Below, piece after piece: positions 22,608-34,099 of a stretch of DNA of 64,000 nucleotides. Numbering within the stretch: position 1 is the stretch's first letter; the number at the start of each line of letters is the position of its first letter. The notes beneath the pieces were generated by a model. That model was not told the DNA's origin. It did no database searches and worked only from the letters and a program-made list of their open reading frames with translations. Position numbers and translations under genes: made by a program. Source of the stretch: Lunularia cruciata. Lineage: Eukaryota > Streptophyta > Marchantiopsida > Lunulariales > Lunulariaceae. Where the stretch lies: positions 1,493,001 to 1,557,000 of the forward strand of contig OX419755.1 in NCBI GenBank assembly GCA_948567375.1. Direction: 5' to 3'.

Positions 22608-23997
22608 TCATGGGCTTGACTCCGAGACTTGACTGGAAGCCCCCTACCACAGTTTGTCAGTTAGCACTAGGTCGTATCAATTGACCATTTTTTACACATT
22701 GATTATACAAGTCTATAAAAGGCAACTAGCCCTCATAAGAAAGTTATGTTGTACTTTTTTTTCTTTAACTTTATCAAATATCATATGATATCATATAAAA
22801 TTTTGGCTGATACTTAATCAGAAAGATACACTTTATGTTTGTAGACAACAGCAGATCTCATATAAAATTTGGCTATTCTAGAGCAACCCCTATATATCTC
22901 ATAACTCACTCAATGATTTCTTTTTCAGAACTCTTGCTCTTTCCTATAAAATTCACAATTTAAGCAATGAAAAATTAATGAGTATTCATAAGTCAATAAA
23001 CAATACTAAGAAATTATTTAGCATCAAGTATTCTATAAGTTCCTAAAATGGGAGTAAAGACTTATTGAAATCCCAAGATGTGTATTCAAAAACATGATAT
23101 ATTTAGAATGTAAAAATCTAATACTTATCAATAGTTATTATCAATTGCAATATAAACTTGTGGTGTGTCAATAGAAGTATCAAATGGTGAATAACAACAA
23201 AGTCTAAAATTTTCTTGCTATAATGAAGAGATCACTATTGATAGGCATGCACAAGCTTATTCAATCAAAGGAAGACTGACCATAAGTCAAATCCTTGTAC
23301 ACCAAGGTAAACAATCCAAAGTCCACTCCTTAATAAAGAAGTCAATAGTTGAGCATGTATCAGCTCTGAACCTACCTAGGGAAGCTCTCAAGAGTTCCTA
23401 TGATGAGGTATGAGAATCTCCTACTCTCATCAAAAAAGGAGTAGATGTTGGAGGATAGATAGCACATGAAGATTGTTCCTTCAATATGGAAGAAATGCAC
23501 TATCAATTATCAATATATCTCAAAGGCATAGACCTAAGGCTATAAATGCATTATAATGTCTATGCGTAAAACCTCTCTACCTATCTCCCTATCCCTATAC
23601 CCATCTTCTACATCAAGTGAGGCCATGAGGCACATGTGTAGTCCATCCAACAAGAAACTCTCATCCCATATAGATCATAGTAGATATTCTACCTATCCTT
23701 GTGCTACTAGTCCAAAATATAACCTCAAACCAAGTCACACAATAATCCACAAACTCTCTAACTCTAGGCTGTGGTATATACATAAACATACTCCTACCTC
23801 TATAATATGGCCACCTTAATTGCTCTACCAAGTTATCCATTAAGTACAACAAGGACTCAGATCCCATAAAGTCCATGAGCCAACAAACATCTAAAACTTA
23901 AACCTTCTTCCTCCTATAAATGATACAAGGAGTGAAACCTTTAGATCTGCTCATCTTCACTCTCAACATCCTAAGTCTAGAAAGCTCACAAAATAGT
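22608..23997. other. Non-coding stretch, no gene recognised
   Basis: No domain was recognised. A minus-strand frame of 71 codons (23661-23876) includes RWPYYRGRSMFMYIPQPR. It has no known motif and overlaps a plus-strand frame of similar length, so neither is called as a gene. The stretch is the left flank of the large minus-strand C element. Confidence 0.4.
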
Positions 23998-24177
23998 GTT
24001 ATTTTAAAAGACCAAGGGGGAGAAATAAGAGAATGGAAGATCAAAATGAAAAATCATATTGGGACTCTTAAAGAAGAGAAACTCCAAATGCCTAGCATGA
24101 GCTTGGGCTTTGGTATTTATAAGAAATATATGAGGCTCATGAGAAGCTTCTCAATAAGCTTTCTAAAAGTCACTTTT
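23998..24177 (-). repeat. Family C 3' LTR, distal piece
   Basis: It matches 52745-52940 and the left half of the solo LTR at 10396-10819 (AAAGACCAAGG, then CCAAATGCCTAGCATGAGCT and a TATA-region match). The outer end is fuzzy (TGTTATTTTAAAAG). It is cut at 24177 by B-plus and continues at 32360. Confidence 0.75.
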
Positions 24178-24930
24178 TGTAATACGAAAAGCTAGCCATA
24201 TGATTTAGATGTGAAATTTGGTTGGTAACATCTGGAATAATGTTATACATGATGGTCAAAATAGATTAGATAGAAGTATCACCAAAAAATTACTTCTACT
24301 AATAGAGCAGAAACCAAAATAGACTTGAAAACCTTAGAACCAATAACTAGACATATGACTTAAAGGTGAGAATTGGTTTGATAACATCTGGAAAGATGTT
24401 ACACATGATAGACTAAACAGATCAAAAAGAGGTATCACCAAAAGTGGACTTCTACCAATAGAGTAGGAACCAAAATATGCCTGAAATCTTTGAAGGCAAT
24501 TTCAAAGGCCTAAACGGATGAATTAGGCCTTGGAAATGTGATAATCCACATGCCAAATGGTGGAGAGGCTAGCCTTCTCTCTCCCTTACTATGTCTCATT
24601 GAGTGCTTTCCAATGGTACCTCACCCACATGATTCTGAGATTCCTATAGGAATATTCCCTAAAAGATTCCCTTTGGTCAAAGCTTGTTTGACCAACCAGA
24701 TAGGACTAGGACCAACATGTCACCCATCCAAGTAAGTAATCCAAGGGTGGAGCTTGCTGGCATGTCACCTATCTGTGTGCCTAATCCTATGGTGGAGCTT
24801 ATTTGGAGGAGATCCTCTTTGTCTATATAAGAAAGAGAAGGTGCTCCTTTGGGGCATTAGAGTTTGAGTGTGAAAGTGTGTGTTTCTCATGGTGTGTTCC
24901 CTTAATGTCTCCTATCCTCAAAGTATTACA
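24178..24930 (+). repeat. Family B 5' LTR
   Basis: It begins TGTAATACGAAAAGC and ends AAAGTATTACA, a short inverted repeat TGTAATAC/GTATTACA. It matches 30024-30766 and 31619-32359 along its length. A TATA box (TATATAAG, 24824-24831) lies ~100 bp before its end. Confidence 0.9.
24824..24831 (+). promoter_or_regulatory. TATA box of the B LTR
   Basis: TATATAAG precedes the conserved AAGGTGCTCCTTTGGGGCAT block. The same box is in the other B LTRs (about 30660 and 32255). The transcript start would fall near this block. Confidence 0.55.
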
Positions 24931-24931
24931 A

Positions 24932-24946
24932 TGGTATCAGAGCAGG
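24932..24946 (+). other. Primer-binding site (initiator Met tRNA type)
   Basis: TGGTATCAGAGCAGG lies one base after the LTR end. TGGTATCAGAGC is the usual complement of the 3' end of plant initiator methionine tRNA in LTR retrotransposons. Confidence 0.8.
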
Positions 24947-24949
24947 TGT

Positions 24950-25526
24950 TGTCATCCAAGAGAGCAGATCACCCTTCTTGGAAAAACATGGGCTATTGAG
25001 ATCAAGTAATTTTGAGGGGAGATATTCTGGTGGAATTCGTAGATTAGGAGTGCTAGAGGGAGGATGGAATGGAGGCTCCAGGAGGACAATATCTAGCACC
25101 TTGGTTTCCATTCTTGAATCCATTCCACATCAAGATTATGTCCATTCAACATGAGCAAGTGAGAGTGTATCTGGTTTTTCACTTTGGAGCAAAGTTCATG
25201 GATATAGTGATGAATTTGCCAAACCCAATGATTTTGTCTATAGTGATTTAAGAGCAAGAGTGGGATTTGAGAATCTACATTATGTTGTGATGGATTTGAA
25301 CGTCCCAAATCGTTTCCCTTTTAACACTCAAGTAGAAATTAGTTATGTAGTGAGACCAAAAGTGATGTATAGAGATTTCACGGTCAGGAATTTTGGTGAG
25401 GAATATTATCAATGAGTGGTAGGTTCTGAGGTCCCAATGGTAGTTCCAGTAGTTTGTGCACCCTCTTGAGTGATCATATTAACTCTCTATTGAAGTAGAC
25501 AATAGCAATTGATTAATATAGGAACC
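24950..25526 (+). other. B-plus leader, no gene recognised
   Basis: Sequence between the primer-binding site and gag. It recurs in part at 30767-31027 and, reversed, at about 51600-52135. It contains only short interrupted frames. Confidence 0.5.
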
Positions 25527-26480
25527 ATGGATCGGCAATTGTAGGAGTTGGTGCAAGGAATGCAAGGGATGTTGAACAAATTTTGAGAGATTAAGATGAC
25601 CATGGAAGCATTACAAAGTCAAGTGCAGGCCCTCAAGAATGATCAAGCAATGCAAGAAGAAAAGTAGTCTCAAAACCCAATACCTATGATTGAAGTACTT
25701 GGAGAGGCACCTATTCATACAAACCTTGTCAATGATGAAGCCACATTACTACTCTAGATGAAGAAGACCTACAACATCAAGCCTTACAAGGGGTAGCATA
25801 CGATGGGAGTAGTGGGAAATTGGATCTTGAGAATGAATCAATATTTACGATTGTTCTTAATAGAGATCACCGAGCATGCTACAGGCATGTTTGCATATGG
25901 CATGGATCCGACTATGGGAATTGAAACAAAAGAATAGTGTTCAAGAGTATGTGGAGGCATTTTTGGATCTACAAGTTGCAATAACCAACATGAGTCTAGT
26001 AGAGACTCTAGACAATTCAAACAAGGGTTGAAGGAGCGGATTTGCCAAGAAGTCATGGTACAAAATCCTCACATAATATTTGAAGCCATTGCTTGTGCGC
26101 AAAGAATAGTAGGAGCATTTGGTGGAGGTGAAGGAGTAGTTCTTTCTCAACATTATTGGGCAAAATTACCACCCATGGGTGGACCAGTACCGATGGAACT
26201 GGGCAACCTTTGGTTTTGAGACTAAGGAGCATGACTGCTTCAAGGAGAATGGGGACAGGTAGAAGAACGGAGAGATGGAGTCCCATGAGGAGAAGGAACT
26301 CAAGGAGAACAACACCGTTGTTACAATTGTGGTGGTATTGGGCATATATCTACCAACTGTGATGCTCATCTCTTCAGAGGCCCTTGGCCTTCAAACAAGA
26401 AATCTTTGAACAACATGGAGAGATGCATTGAAGAGGAGGAGGTGGAAATCACTTTGGAAAGCAAAGATTACCAATAAATG
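25527..26480 (+). pseudogene. B-plus gag (capsid and zinc knuckle)
   Basis: Frames from M-D-R-Q-L at 25527 carry MTMEALQSQVQALKNDQAM, a coiled-coil start, then ILRMNQYLRLF, LKERICQEVMVQNP and a CCHC zinc knuckle, CYNCGGIGHISTNC, at 26319-26360. The knuckle has the canonical C-x2-C-x4-H-x4-C spacing used to bind RNA. Stops and at least one frameshift break it. The minus-strand homologue in B-minus (about 50540-51600) supports the reading. Confidence 0.75.
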
Positions 26481-26572
26481 TACCTTGCGGCCTTATTGGC
26501 TCAATAAGGAAGCAAAAAAGTGAGAGAAGGAAGAAGACAAGCGCACAAAGGTACCAAAAAGCAACCTCTGAA

Positions 26573-26800
26573 TTGATTATAGTGAATAGAGTCCTAGAAG
26601 TCAATCAAGTAAGAGTATTAATAGATCTGGGAGCAATAGAGAATTTCTTGTCTCACTTTATTGTAATAAGATTGAGAATGGATCTAGAGAGACATGAGAG
26701 TGAAGAAGTAGAGTTACCTAATAGGCAAACAAAGAGGATTGAATCATTACCTAGATGGGTAACACTCTCTGTAGGAGAATAGTAGGAAGCAATTGAGTGG
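26573..26800 (+). pseudogene. B-plus aspartic protease
   Basis: VRVLIDLGAIENFLSHFIVI followed by MDLERHESEEVELPNRQT has the retropepsin layout. The active-site triplet is D-L-G instead of D-S/T-G, which would be expected to impair cleavage. The same D-L-G appears in B-minus, so the change may be shared by the subfamily rather than private decay. Confidence 0.7.
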
Positions 26801-26848
26801 CAAGTGATACAATTAGCTCGTTAGGATGCAATCTTAGGCATACCATGG

Positions 26849-27696
26849 ATGGAGCATTACAACCATATGGTAGATTGGAAGAAGAAAGTAGTGAGAACCC
26901 ACCAATGGTTTATCATTGGGGTTAAAGAAAAATCAAACAAGCAAGAATTGCCTCTCTATGTCATTGGGACAATAGCTATCGGTAAGACCGATAGATGTTT
27001 CATGGGTCTAATAAGAGAAGTCCAGAGTGCACAACTTAATGGACAAATTCTTGATAAATTGAAAGAGGTGATAAATGAGTTTCAAGATGTCTTTCTTGAT
27101 GATCTACCCTCAAGATTACCACCAAAAAGGAGAGTAGATCATAAAATTGAGACACTCCTAGAGAAGACACCTCCTTGTAAGGCACTATATTGCCTATCAC
27201 CTCATGAGTTGGAAGAGTGCAAGAATCAAATTGAGGATATGTTGCAGAAAGGTTTATCCAACCCAATGTATCACCATATGGGGCTCCGGTCTTTTTTTTG
27301 AAGAAGAAGGATGGTACAATGTGCATGTGCATTGACTATCAGGGTTTCAATCAACAAACAATGAAGAGAAACTACCCCTTACCTTGCATGGATGATCTAT
27401 TTGATCAACTCAATGGAGTAAGACACTTCATGAAACTAGATTTGCAGAGCGGATACAATCAAATCCAAATTGCACAAGAGGATGTGTACAAAACAACCTT
27501 TCATACCACGTATGGCCACTTTGAGTATCTCATGATGCCTTTTGGTATCACCTACGCACCTACCACTTTCATTAGTCTAATGAATGACATATTTTGTCCA
27601 TATTTGGATAAATTGTTTATCATCTTCTTGGACAACACCTTAGTATATAGTAGCACAATGATGGAACACAAACAACATCTATGCGAAGTCCTCTAG
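26849..27696 (+). pseudogene. B-plus reverse transcriptase
   Basis: It includes LDDLPSRLPPKRRVDHKIET, CLSPHELEECKNQI, a frameshift near 27298, DYQGFNQQTMKRNYPLPCMD, KLDLQSGYNQI, MMPFGITYAPTTF and IIFLDNTLVYS. These are the fingers and palm of a Ty3 RT. The YxDD box reads F-L-D-N, losing the second catalytic aspartate (GAC to AAC). A stop ends the frame at 27694. Confidence 0.85.
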
Positions 27697-27729
27697 ATTC
27701 CAAGATAGAATTGATTGTATGCCAAAATC

Positions 27730-28430
27730 TCAAAGTGCAAGTTTGGCAAGTTTGAAGTAGACTACTTAGGGCATAAAGTAAGTGCAGAGGGTATTCAAGT
27801 ATTGATAGATAAAATAGAGATCATTCAAAAATAGAGTGCACCAGAAGATCATACTCAACTCAAGAGATTCTTGGGGTTGACACGATACTATCATCAATTT
27901 GTCAAGGACTTCTCTAAGGTTGCACAACCTTTAACAAAACTACTTGGCAAGGGGAAGAAGTGGACGTGCGGAACCACACAAGAGTTGGTCTTTCAAGAGT
28001 TGAAAGCCACCTTGCTACATGCACAAATCTTGAAGTGGTATGACCCAAAATGTTAAATCAAGTTGGCTACAGATGCATCAAGCGTAGCAATAGGAGCAGT
28101 CCTACAACAAGAGTGGCATGATAGATGACATCCAATTGCATATTTCTCTCAAAAGTTGTTACCGGTAGAGCACAAATACCACACCACAAAACAAGAAGAG
28201 CTGGCCATCATCCCTACAGCCAAGCATTGGAAGCACTATTTGGGCAAGAAGGTATTTGTAGTAGAGACAGACCACAAACCTCTAGTCTACCTTGAGACGC
28301 AGAAGGATCTATCTCGTCACCAGAGTGGCAACAACACTTCAACATGACAATCACCTACATGGAAGGTACAAAGCAACTTGCAGATGCATTCACCCACATG
28401 CCAATGGGAAACATTTTGGTGGCAAAGGTT
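27730..28430 (+). pseudogene. B-plus RT connection and RNase H
   Basis: Frames give YLGHKVSAEGIQV (about 27765), RFLGLTRYYHQFVKDFSKVA, KLATDASSVAIGAVLQQEWH, then HKYHTTKQEELAIIPTAKHW and VVETDHKPLVYL. The catalytic D of ATDAS, E of KQEELA and D of ETDHKPL are all present, which is the Ty3 RNase H pattern. Two stops interrupt it (28054 and about 28126). Confidence 0.8.
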
Positions 28431-28469
28431 AATCTGGCCAAAGATTTGGGTTGCTACAAAACTGATCCA

Positions 28470-29609
28470 TAGATTGTAGAAGCACAATCATCCAAAGGCA
28501 TCACCACCCAAGGACTCACCTTTTGTGATTGCAGATTATGGATCCCAAATGTCCCAAAATTACGTACCACCATTCTAGTAGAATGTCATGATTTGGCCAT
28601 TGGAGGTCATGTCAGAGTGAACAAAGCCTTGGATGTCGTCCAACGCCATTACTATTGGCCCAAGATGAGCAACAACATGATGACTACATGCACAACTACC
28701 TACTTTGTCAATAGAACAAAGCTTCTAATCAAGCTCATGCAGGGCTCCTTCAACCTCTCCCCACTCCGACCCAATGTTGGGAATAGATGATCTTTTTTGT
28801 GAATTACCCAAGACCACCTTAGGGTTTGACTCCATTGTGGTCTTTGTGGACCAGCTCAGCAAAATGATTCATATAGACCCTACCACCAAGGATGTGATTG
28901 CTCCACAACTAGCTCAATTATACTTAGATGCAATCTTCTCTCACCATGGCTTGTCTCAAGTACTCATCACCAATAGAGGCACTCAATTCACTAGTTTGTT
29001 TTGGCAAACACTCTTTGGTTTCTTCAAAACCAAGTTGGCCATGTCCACAACTTACTACACACAAATAGATGGAAAAATAGATGGAAAAATAGAGCGGGCT
29101 AATCGCACTATAGAAGACATGTTATGTGACTTCATCTTAGCAGAGCAAGAGCGGCGGGACACCCTACTCCCATTGGTGGAATTTGCTTACAAAAATTCAT
29201 TAAATGCATCCAAATACAAATAGATGGAAAAATAGAGTGGGCTAATTGCACTATAGAAGACATGTTACGCGGCTTCACCTTAGAAGAGCAAGAGTGGCGG
29301 GACACCCTACTCCCATTGGTAGAATTTGCTTACAAAAATTCATTAAATGCATCCACCCAGGTCACTCTATTCTTCCTCATGTATGGTGAACATCCCTTCA
29401 CACCTAGCTTGATGAAGATCCGTCTAGTGGCTACCAAGGTCAATGTAGTCAACACATTTGTTTCTAGAATCCAACAAGGTGTGGAGAGAGCTAAGCACAG
29501 ATTACAAATTTGCAAAATCAACAGAAGTAGTATGCTGATGCACACTGTAGGCACATGGAGTTCAATGGTGGGGATCATGTGTGGCTATCGAGAACCAACC
29601 TCACATTAG
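28470..29609 (+). pseudogene. B-plus integrase, with internal duplication
   Basis: The zinc-binding part shows H-D-L-A-I-G-G-H, VNKALDVVQRHYYWPKM and a degraded C-x2-C. The core shows VVFVDQLSKM, YLDAIFSHHGLSQVLITNRG (the second catalytic D changed to N) and KIERANRTIEDML with its Glu. A 143-bp segment (29078-29220) is repeated at 29221-29360, duplicating the region around that Glu. Frameshifts are present throughout. Confidence 0.8.
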
Positions 29610-29639
29610 TTGGACCTCATAAGCTTAGACCTCATTTTA

Positions 29640-30003
29640 TTGGTCCTTTCTTGATTCTTTGTCAGGTCAGCATTGTGGCCTATCACCTCAATCTACCACC
29701 ACACATGAAGATCCATCTAGTGTTCCATGTTTCCCTACTATGCAAATATGCTCCCTGATCAGGCCAGTGTCATTCCACACAAGACATTTGACCTTGTCCG
29801 ACACTCATTGATGGCACAAAGAGATATGAAGTGGAGTGTATTCTCCAAAAATACATACGTGGTGTTTGCCATCCACGGGTAGACTATCTAGTCCAGTGGA
29901 AAGGTTACCTCTATGAAGCAACCTAGGAGTCCACTAGCAATTTGACACATGCACCAGTGTTGGTGCAAGTGTTTGAGCAGTAGTTGCACAACAAGGACAT
30001 TGC
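29640..30003 (+). pseudogene. B-plus integrase tail and chromodomain
   Basis: After HKLRPHFIGPF and PPHMKIHLVFHVSLL, the frame gives KRYEVECILQKYIRG, RVDYLVQWKGYLYEAT and THAPVLVQVFEQ. The YEVE...Y-VQWKGY...A-T pattern is a chromodomain, which targets chromovirus integration to heterochromatin (established for the family). A stop replaces the aromatic after A-T. Confidence 0.8.
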
Positions 30004-30007
30004 GTCT

Positions 30008-30021
30008 TAAAAGGAGAGAGG
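30008..30021 (+). other. Polypurine tract of B-plus
   Basis: AAAAGGAGAGAGG lies directly before the second LTR at 30024. It is the expected primer site for plus-strand synthesis and is repeated as AAAAGGAGGGAGG before the third LTR. Confidence 0.75.
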
Positions 30022-30023
30022 TT

Positions 30024-30766
30024 TGTAATACCAAAAGCTAGCCATATGATGTAGATTTGAAATTTGGTTTGGTAACATCTAGAATGATGTTACACATGAT
30101 GGTCAAAATAGATCAGATATAAGTATCACCAAAAGAGTACTTCTACTAATAGGGCAAAAACCAAAATAGACTTGAAAACCTTAGAACCAATAGTTAGACA
30201 TATGACTTAAAGGTGAGAATTGGTTTGGTAACATATGGAAGGATGTTACACATGATGGAATAAATAGATCAGAAAGAGGTATTACCAAAAGGGGACTTCT
30301 ACTAATAAAGCAGGAACCAAAATATGCATGAAATCTTTGAAGGCAATTTTGAAAGCCTAAATGGATGAATCAGGCCTTGAAAATGTATAGATCCCCCCCA
30401 CCCAACAAAGGAATGGCTATCCTTCCCTCCCCGTTTCTTTTTCTTGTTGAGAGCTTTCCAATGGTGCCTCACCCACGTGATTTTGAGATTCCTACAAGAA
30501 GATTCCCTCCAATCAAATCTTGTTTGACCAACCAGATAGGACTAGGACCGACATGTCACCCATCTAAGTGAGTAATCCAATGGTGGAGCTTGCTGATATG
30601 TCACCTATCTGTGTGCCTAATCCTATGGTGGAGCTTCCTTGGAGGAGATACTCTTTGTCTATATAATAAAGAGAAGGTGCTCCTTTGGAGCATCGGAGTT
30701 TGAGTGTGAAAGTGTGTGTTTCTTGTGGTATGTTCCCTTCATGTCTCCTATCCTCAGAGTATTACA
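30024..30766 (+). repeat. Family B middle LTR
   Basis: It runs from TGTAATACCAAAAGC to CAGAGTATTACA and matches the first and third LTRs. It serves as 3' LTR of the full element and 5' LTR of the deleted one. A primer-binding site (TAGTATCAGAGCAGG, one change) follows. Confidence 0.9.
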
Positions 30767-31618
30767 ATAGTATCAGAGCAGGCATTTTCATCCAAGAGAG
30801 CGAATCACCCCTCTTGGAAGAACATGGGCTACTGAGATGTCATCCAAGAGAGCGGATCACCCCTCTTGGGAGAACATGGGCTATTGAGATTGAGTAAGTT
30901 TGAGGAGAGACATTCTGGTGTAATTGGTAGATTAGGAGTGCTAGATGGAGGATGGAATGGAGGCTCCGAGAGGACAATATCTAACACCTTGCTTTCCATT
31001 CTTGAATCCATTCTACATCAAGGTCACAATGGCTACCAAAGTCAATGTAGTCAACACATTTGTTTCTAGAATCCAACAAGGTGAGGAGAATGCCAAGCAC
31101 CCCTTACAGATTGCAAAAAATTGATAGTGATGCATAGTGTAAGCACATGGAGTTCAATATTGGAGATTAGGTGTGGCTATCTACAACCAACCTCACATTA
31201 GTTGGACCTCATTAGCTCAGACCTCATTTTATTGGGCCTTTCTTGATTCTTCATCAAGTCAGCACTGTGGCCTATCACCTCAAGCTACTACCACACATGA
31301 AGATCCATCTAGTGTTCCATGTTTCCCTACTATGCAAACATGCTCCCCGGTCAGGACAGTGTCATTCCACACTAGACATTTGACCTTATCTCACACTCAT
31401 TGATGGCACAAAGGAATAGGAAGCTGAGTGAATTGTCCAAAAAAGTATGCATGGTACTTGCCATCCTAATGTGGACTATCTAGTCCAGTGGAAAGGTTAC
31501 CCCCTTGATGAAGCAACTTGGGAGCCTGCTACCAATTTGACACATGCATCGGTGTTGGTGCAAGCATTTGAGCACTAGTTGCACAACAAGGACATTGCAT
31601 ATTAAAAGGAGGGAGGTT
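30767..31618 (+). mobile_element. Deleted B internal region
   Basis: It contains the primer-binding site, ~260 bp of leader with a 52-bp tandem duplication (units at 30788 and 30840), then jumps near 31027 to the end of pol (GGCTACCAAAGTCAATGTAG). It continues through integrase tail and chromodomain (GTCCAGTGGAAAGGTTACCC) to a polypurine tract. About 4.3 kb of gag-pol is missing relative to the first unit. Confidence 0.85.
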
Positions 31619-32359
31619 TGTAATACCAAAAGCTAGCCATATGATCAAGATGTGAAATTTGGTTTAGTAACATATGGAATGATGGTCAAAATAGATCAGA
31701 TAGAAGTATCACCAAAAGAGTACTTCTACTAATAGGGTAGAAACCAAAATAGACTTGAAAACCTTAGAATCAATAGTTAGACATATGACTTAAAGGTGAA
31801 AATTGGTTTGGTAATATCTGGAAGGATGTTACACATGATGGACTTAATAGATCAAAAAGAGATATCACCAAAAAGGGACTTCTACTAATAGAGTATGAAC
31901 CAAAATATGCATAAAATCTTTGAAGGCAACTTTAGAGGCCTAAACGGATGAATTAGGCCTTGAAAATGTGCAAAATTCCCCAACCCAATGAAGGGGAGGC
32001 TAGCCTTTCTCCCCTTGCTTTGTCTCATTGAGAGCTTTCCAACGGTACCTCACCCATGTGATTCTAAGATTCCTATAGGAAGATTCCCTAAAAGATTCCC
32101 TTTGGTCAAAGTTTGTTGGACCAACCAAATAGGACTAGGATGGACATGTCACCCATCCAAATAAGTAATCCAAGGGTGGAACTTTCTGACATGTCATCTA
32201 TCTGTGTGCCTAATCCTATGGTGGAGCTTCCTTGGAGGAGATCTTTTTTGTCTATATAATAAAGAGAAGGTGCTCCTTTGGGGCATCGGAGTTTGAGTGT
32301 GAAAGTGTGTGTTTCTTGTGGTGTGTTCCCTTCATGTCTCCTATCCTCGGAGTATTCTA
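31619..32359 (+). repeat. Family B distal LTR
   Basis: The third LTR copy begins TGTAATACCAAAAGC. Its end has decayed to GAGTATTCTA. The host C LTR resumes at once (CCTTCTTTGAGTGCAAGCC). Confidence 0.85.
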
Positions 32360-32697
32360 CCTTCTTTGAGTGCAAGCCAAGTTAACCTAAAAGCTTCTCA
32401 AGAAGTTTCCTTCTAGAAGCCATCTACTTGGCATGCAAGCTAAGCTACTTGTGAAGTTTCCCAAGAAGCTTCCTTCTAGAAGCTACCTACTTGGCATGTA
32501 AGCCAAGCTAGCCGAGAAGCTTCCCAAGAAGTTTCCTCCACCAAGTCACTACTTGGCATGCATATTACCCAATACTTGGAAGGTATCAAGTAGCTTCTTA
32601 GATGCTTGTGGAATATTCTTATAATTCTTGGCTAATTTGGCCTATTTTCTACATCATTAGTCTTGACTATCTCATCTTTAAACTCCATATTGTTACA
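32360..32697 (-). repeat. Family C 3' LTR, proximal piece
   Basis: It continues the C LTR cut at 24177 and ends at AACTCCATATTGTTACA (minus-strand start TGTAACAATATGG). It contains several GAA/TTC palindromes, for example around 32402-32420 and 32465-32482. Confidence 0.8.
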
Positions 32698-32751
32698 TAT
32701 TACCCCATTGCTATTTGGTGATGTCCTTGTCACCACGGAAACTTCAAACTC

Positions 32752-33039
32752 CTAGTTATTTGTTTGTGAATTATGGAGATGAGAAAGAGTTTCCCAAGTG
32801 GCATCATGAAGGGGATGCCCTTTCCAAAGGACTTTGTATTCAATATGTTGTTGACCACTATGTTGAATGTTGCAATGTGCAAGTGTACAATCAACTTCAT
32901 ACTCCTCATGATTGTTGATAGGGACAAGAGGCAGACAAGGAGGAGGTTGGACACAAGAAGAAAAGAAAGATGGAGTAGAAACAAAGGGTTTCAACTTGGA
33001 AATATAAAAGACATCATGGATTTGCATATGATAGGGCAA
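32752..33039 (-). pseudogene. C-minus chromodomain region
   Basis: The minus-strand frame gives MQIHDVFYISKLKPF, then EEYEVDCTLAHC, IEYKVLWKGHPLHDATWETL. The EYEVD...Y-VLWKG-P--ATWE pattern is a clear chromodomain, so family C is a chromovirus. It is followed by the LTR start ~55 bp downstream. This domain is open over its length. Confidence 0.85.
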
Positions 33040-34060
33040 GGCAAGTCAATAAGCAACAAGAGAAATGATTTGGATGACATTAAATGGACATATCTAATTA
33101 GGAGCAAGTTTACAAACTTGGGTATCAAGTGGGAGGGGTAGGTTACTAGAAGAGAGCATGACCTTATCATCAAGTTGAAAGGTGAGATCACAACAATGTT
33201 GGTCCAAATATTATTTCTTTCAATTTTGAGCAACAAGAAGATGAGATTTGGCTTGTGGGAGGGATTGGGATATTATGGTCAAGAAGGTGGAAGTAATATG
33301 AGGGACATGAGATGGAAGAGGAGCAAGAAGGGAATCTAGAACAAGTAGGTCTTGGCTAAAATTAAGGAAAAAGAGAGAGAATCCAATGCTTTGCGTATTT
33401 GGCACACTATTTGACAAAATATTGTAGGCAAATTTAATAGTTGCAAGACATTCATCTCAATTGGTATGGTGAATATTGACAAAGGCATGAAGCATATCCT
33501 CTAATGTGCAATTTTCATGTTTAGTTTGTCCATTAGTTTGAGGAAGGTAGGCCATGAACAAAGCAAGCTTGGTGCTAAGTACCTTGAAGAGTGCTTGCCA
33601 AAATTTTCTAGTGAATTGAGGATCATGGTTAGAGATGAGTGCACAAGTCATCCCATGACATGTGAAGAAATTGTCAAAATAGATCCCTGGGCTATTGTTA
33701 GAGCATCCACTTTATCAAAAGTTGTTGCCAAATGGATTTACTTACTAAGCTTATCTACAAACACCACAATTGCTAAATGATGTTACTTTGTCTTGGACAA
33801 GGATGTGATGAGATCTAAGGTCATATGTTCCCATTGCACACATGGGATGGAAAGTGGTTGAAGGAAGCCACTTGGTTTTTGATTGTTGGTCTTGTTGTAT
33901 TGGTAGCTCTCACAAGATTGGACAAACTCTTGAACATATTGTGCCATGATGGGCCACCACCATTGGCATTGTAGGGTACTCAAGGTCTTGTCCACACTCA
34001 TGTGACCAATGATTGGTAGGTCATGGGCTTCTTGAAGGCGCACAAGTCATAGATCACCCT
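33040..34060 (-). pseudogene. C-minus integrase
   Basis: From 34043 down: MRLQEAHDLPIIGHMSVDKT, QCQWWWPIMAQYVQEF, CESYQYNK (the H-H-C-C finger with the last Cys changed to Tyr), then LISNHDPQFTRKFW and LPQTNGQTKHENCTLEDML at 33651-33457. The core shows Asp-to-Asn at SNHDPQF and Glu-to-Lys at QTKHEN relative to the family pattern. Both are G-to-A type changes that should abolish integration activity. Confidence 0.8.
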
Positions 34061-34099
34061 TGGCTAGAACATAAATCCATTCTCATAGAATAGAAGGCC

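Larger units (their letters stand above)
24178..32359 (+). mobile_element. Family B chromovirus with three LTRs (B-plus)
   Basis: Structure: LTR (24178-24930), internal region with gag-pol (24931-30023), LTR (30024-30766), deleted internal region (30767-31618), LTR (31619-32359). The host C LTR rejoins exactly once one target copy is removed. The duplication has decayed (CTTTT at left, CCTTC at right; two transitions). Domain order is gag, protease, RT, RNase H, integrase, chromodomain: a Ty3 chromovirus. All domains carry stops or frameshifts. Confidence 0.85.

Noticed and set aside
23556-23876. Overlapping 87- and 71-codon frames on opposite strands
   Set aside because: Neither has a known domain and the two overlap almost fully. 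Composition, not coding, is the simpler cause.
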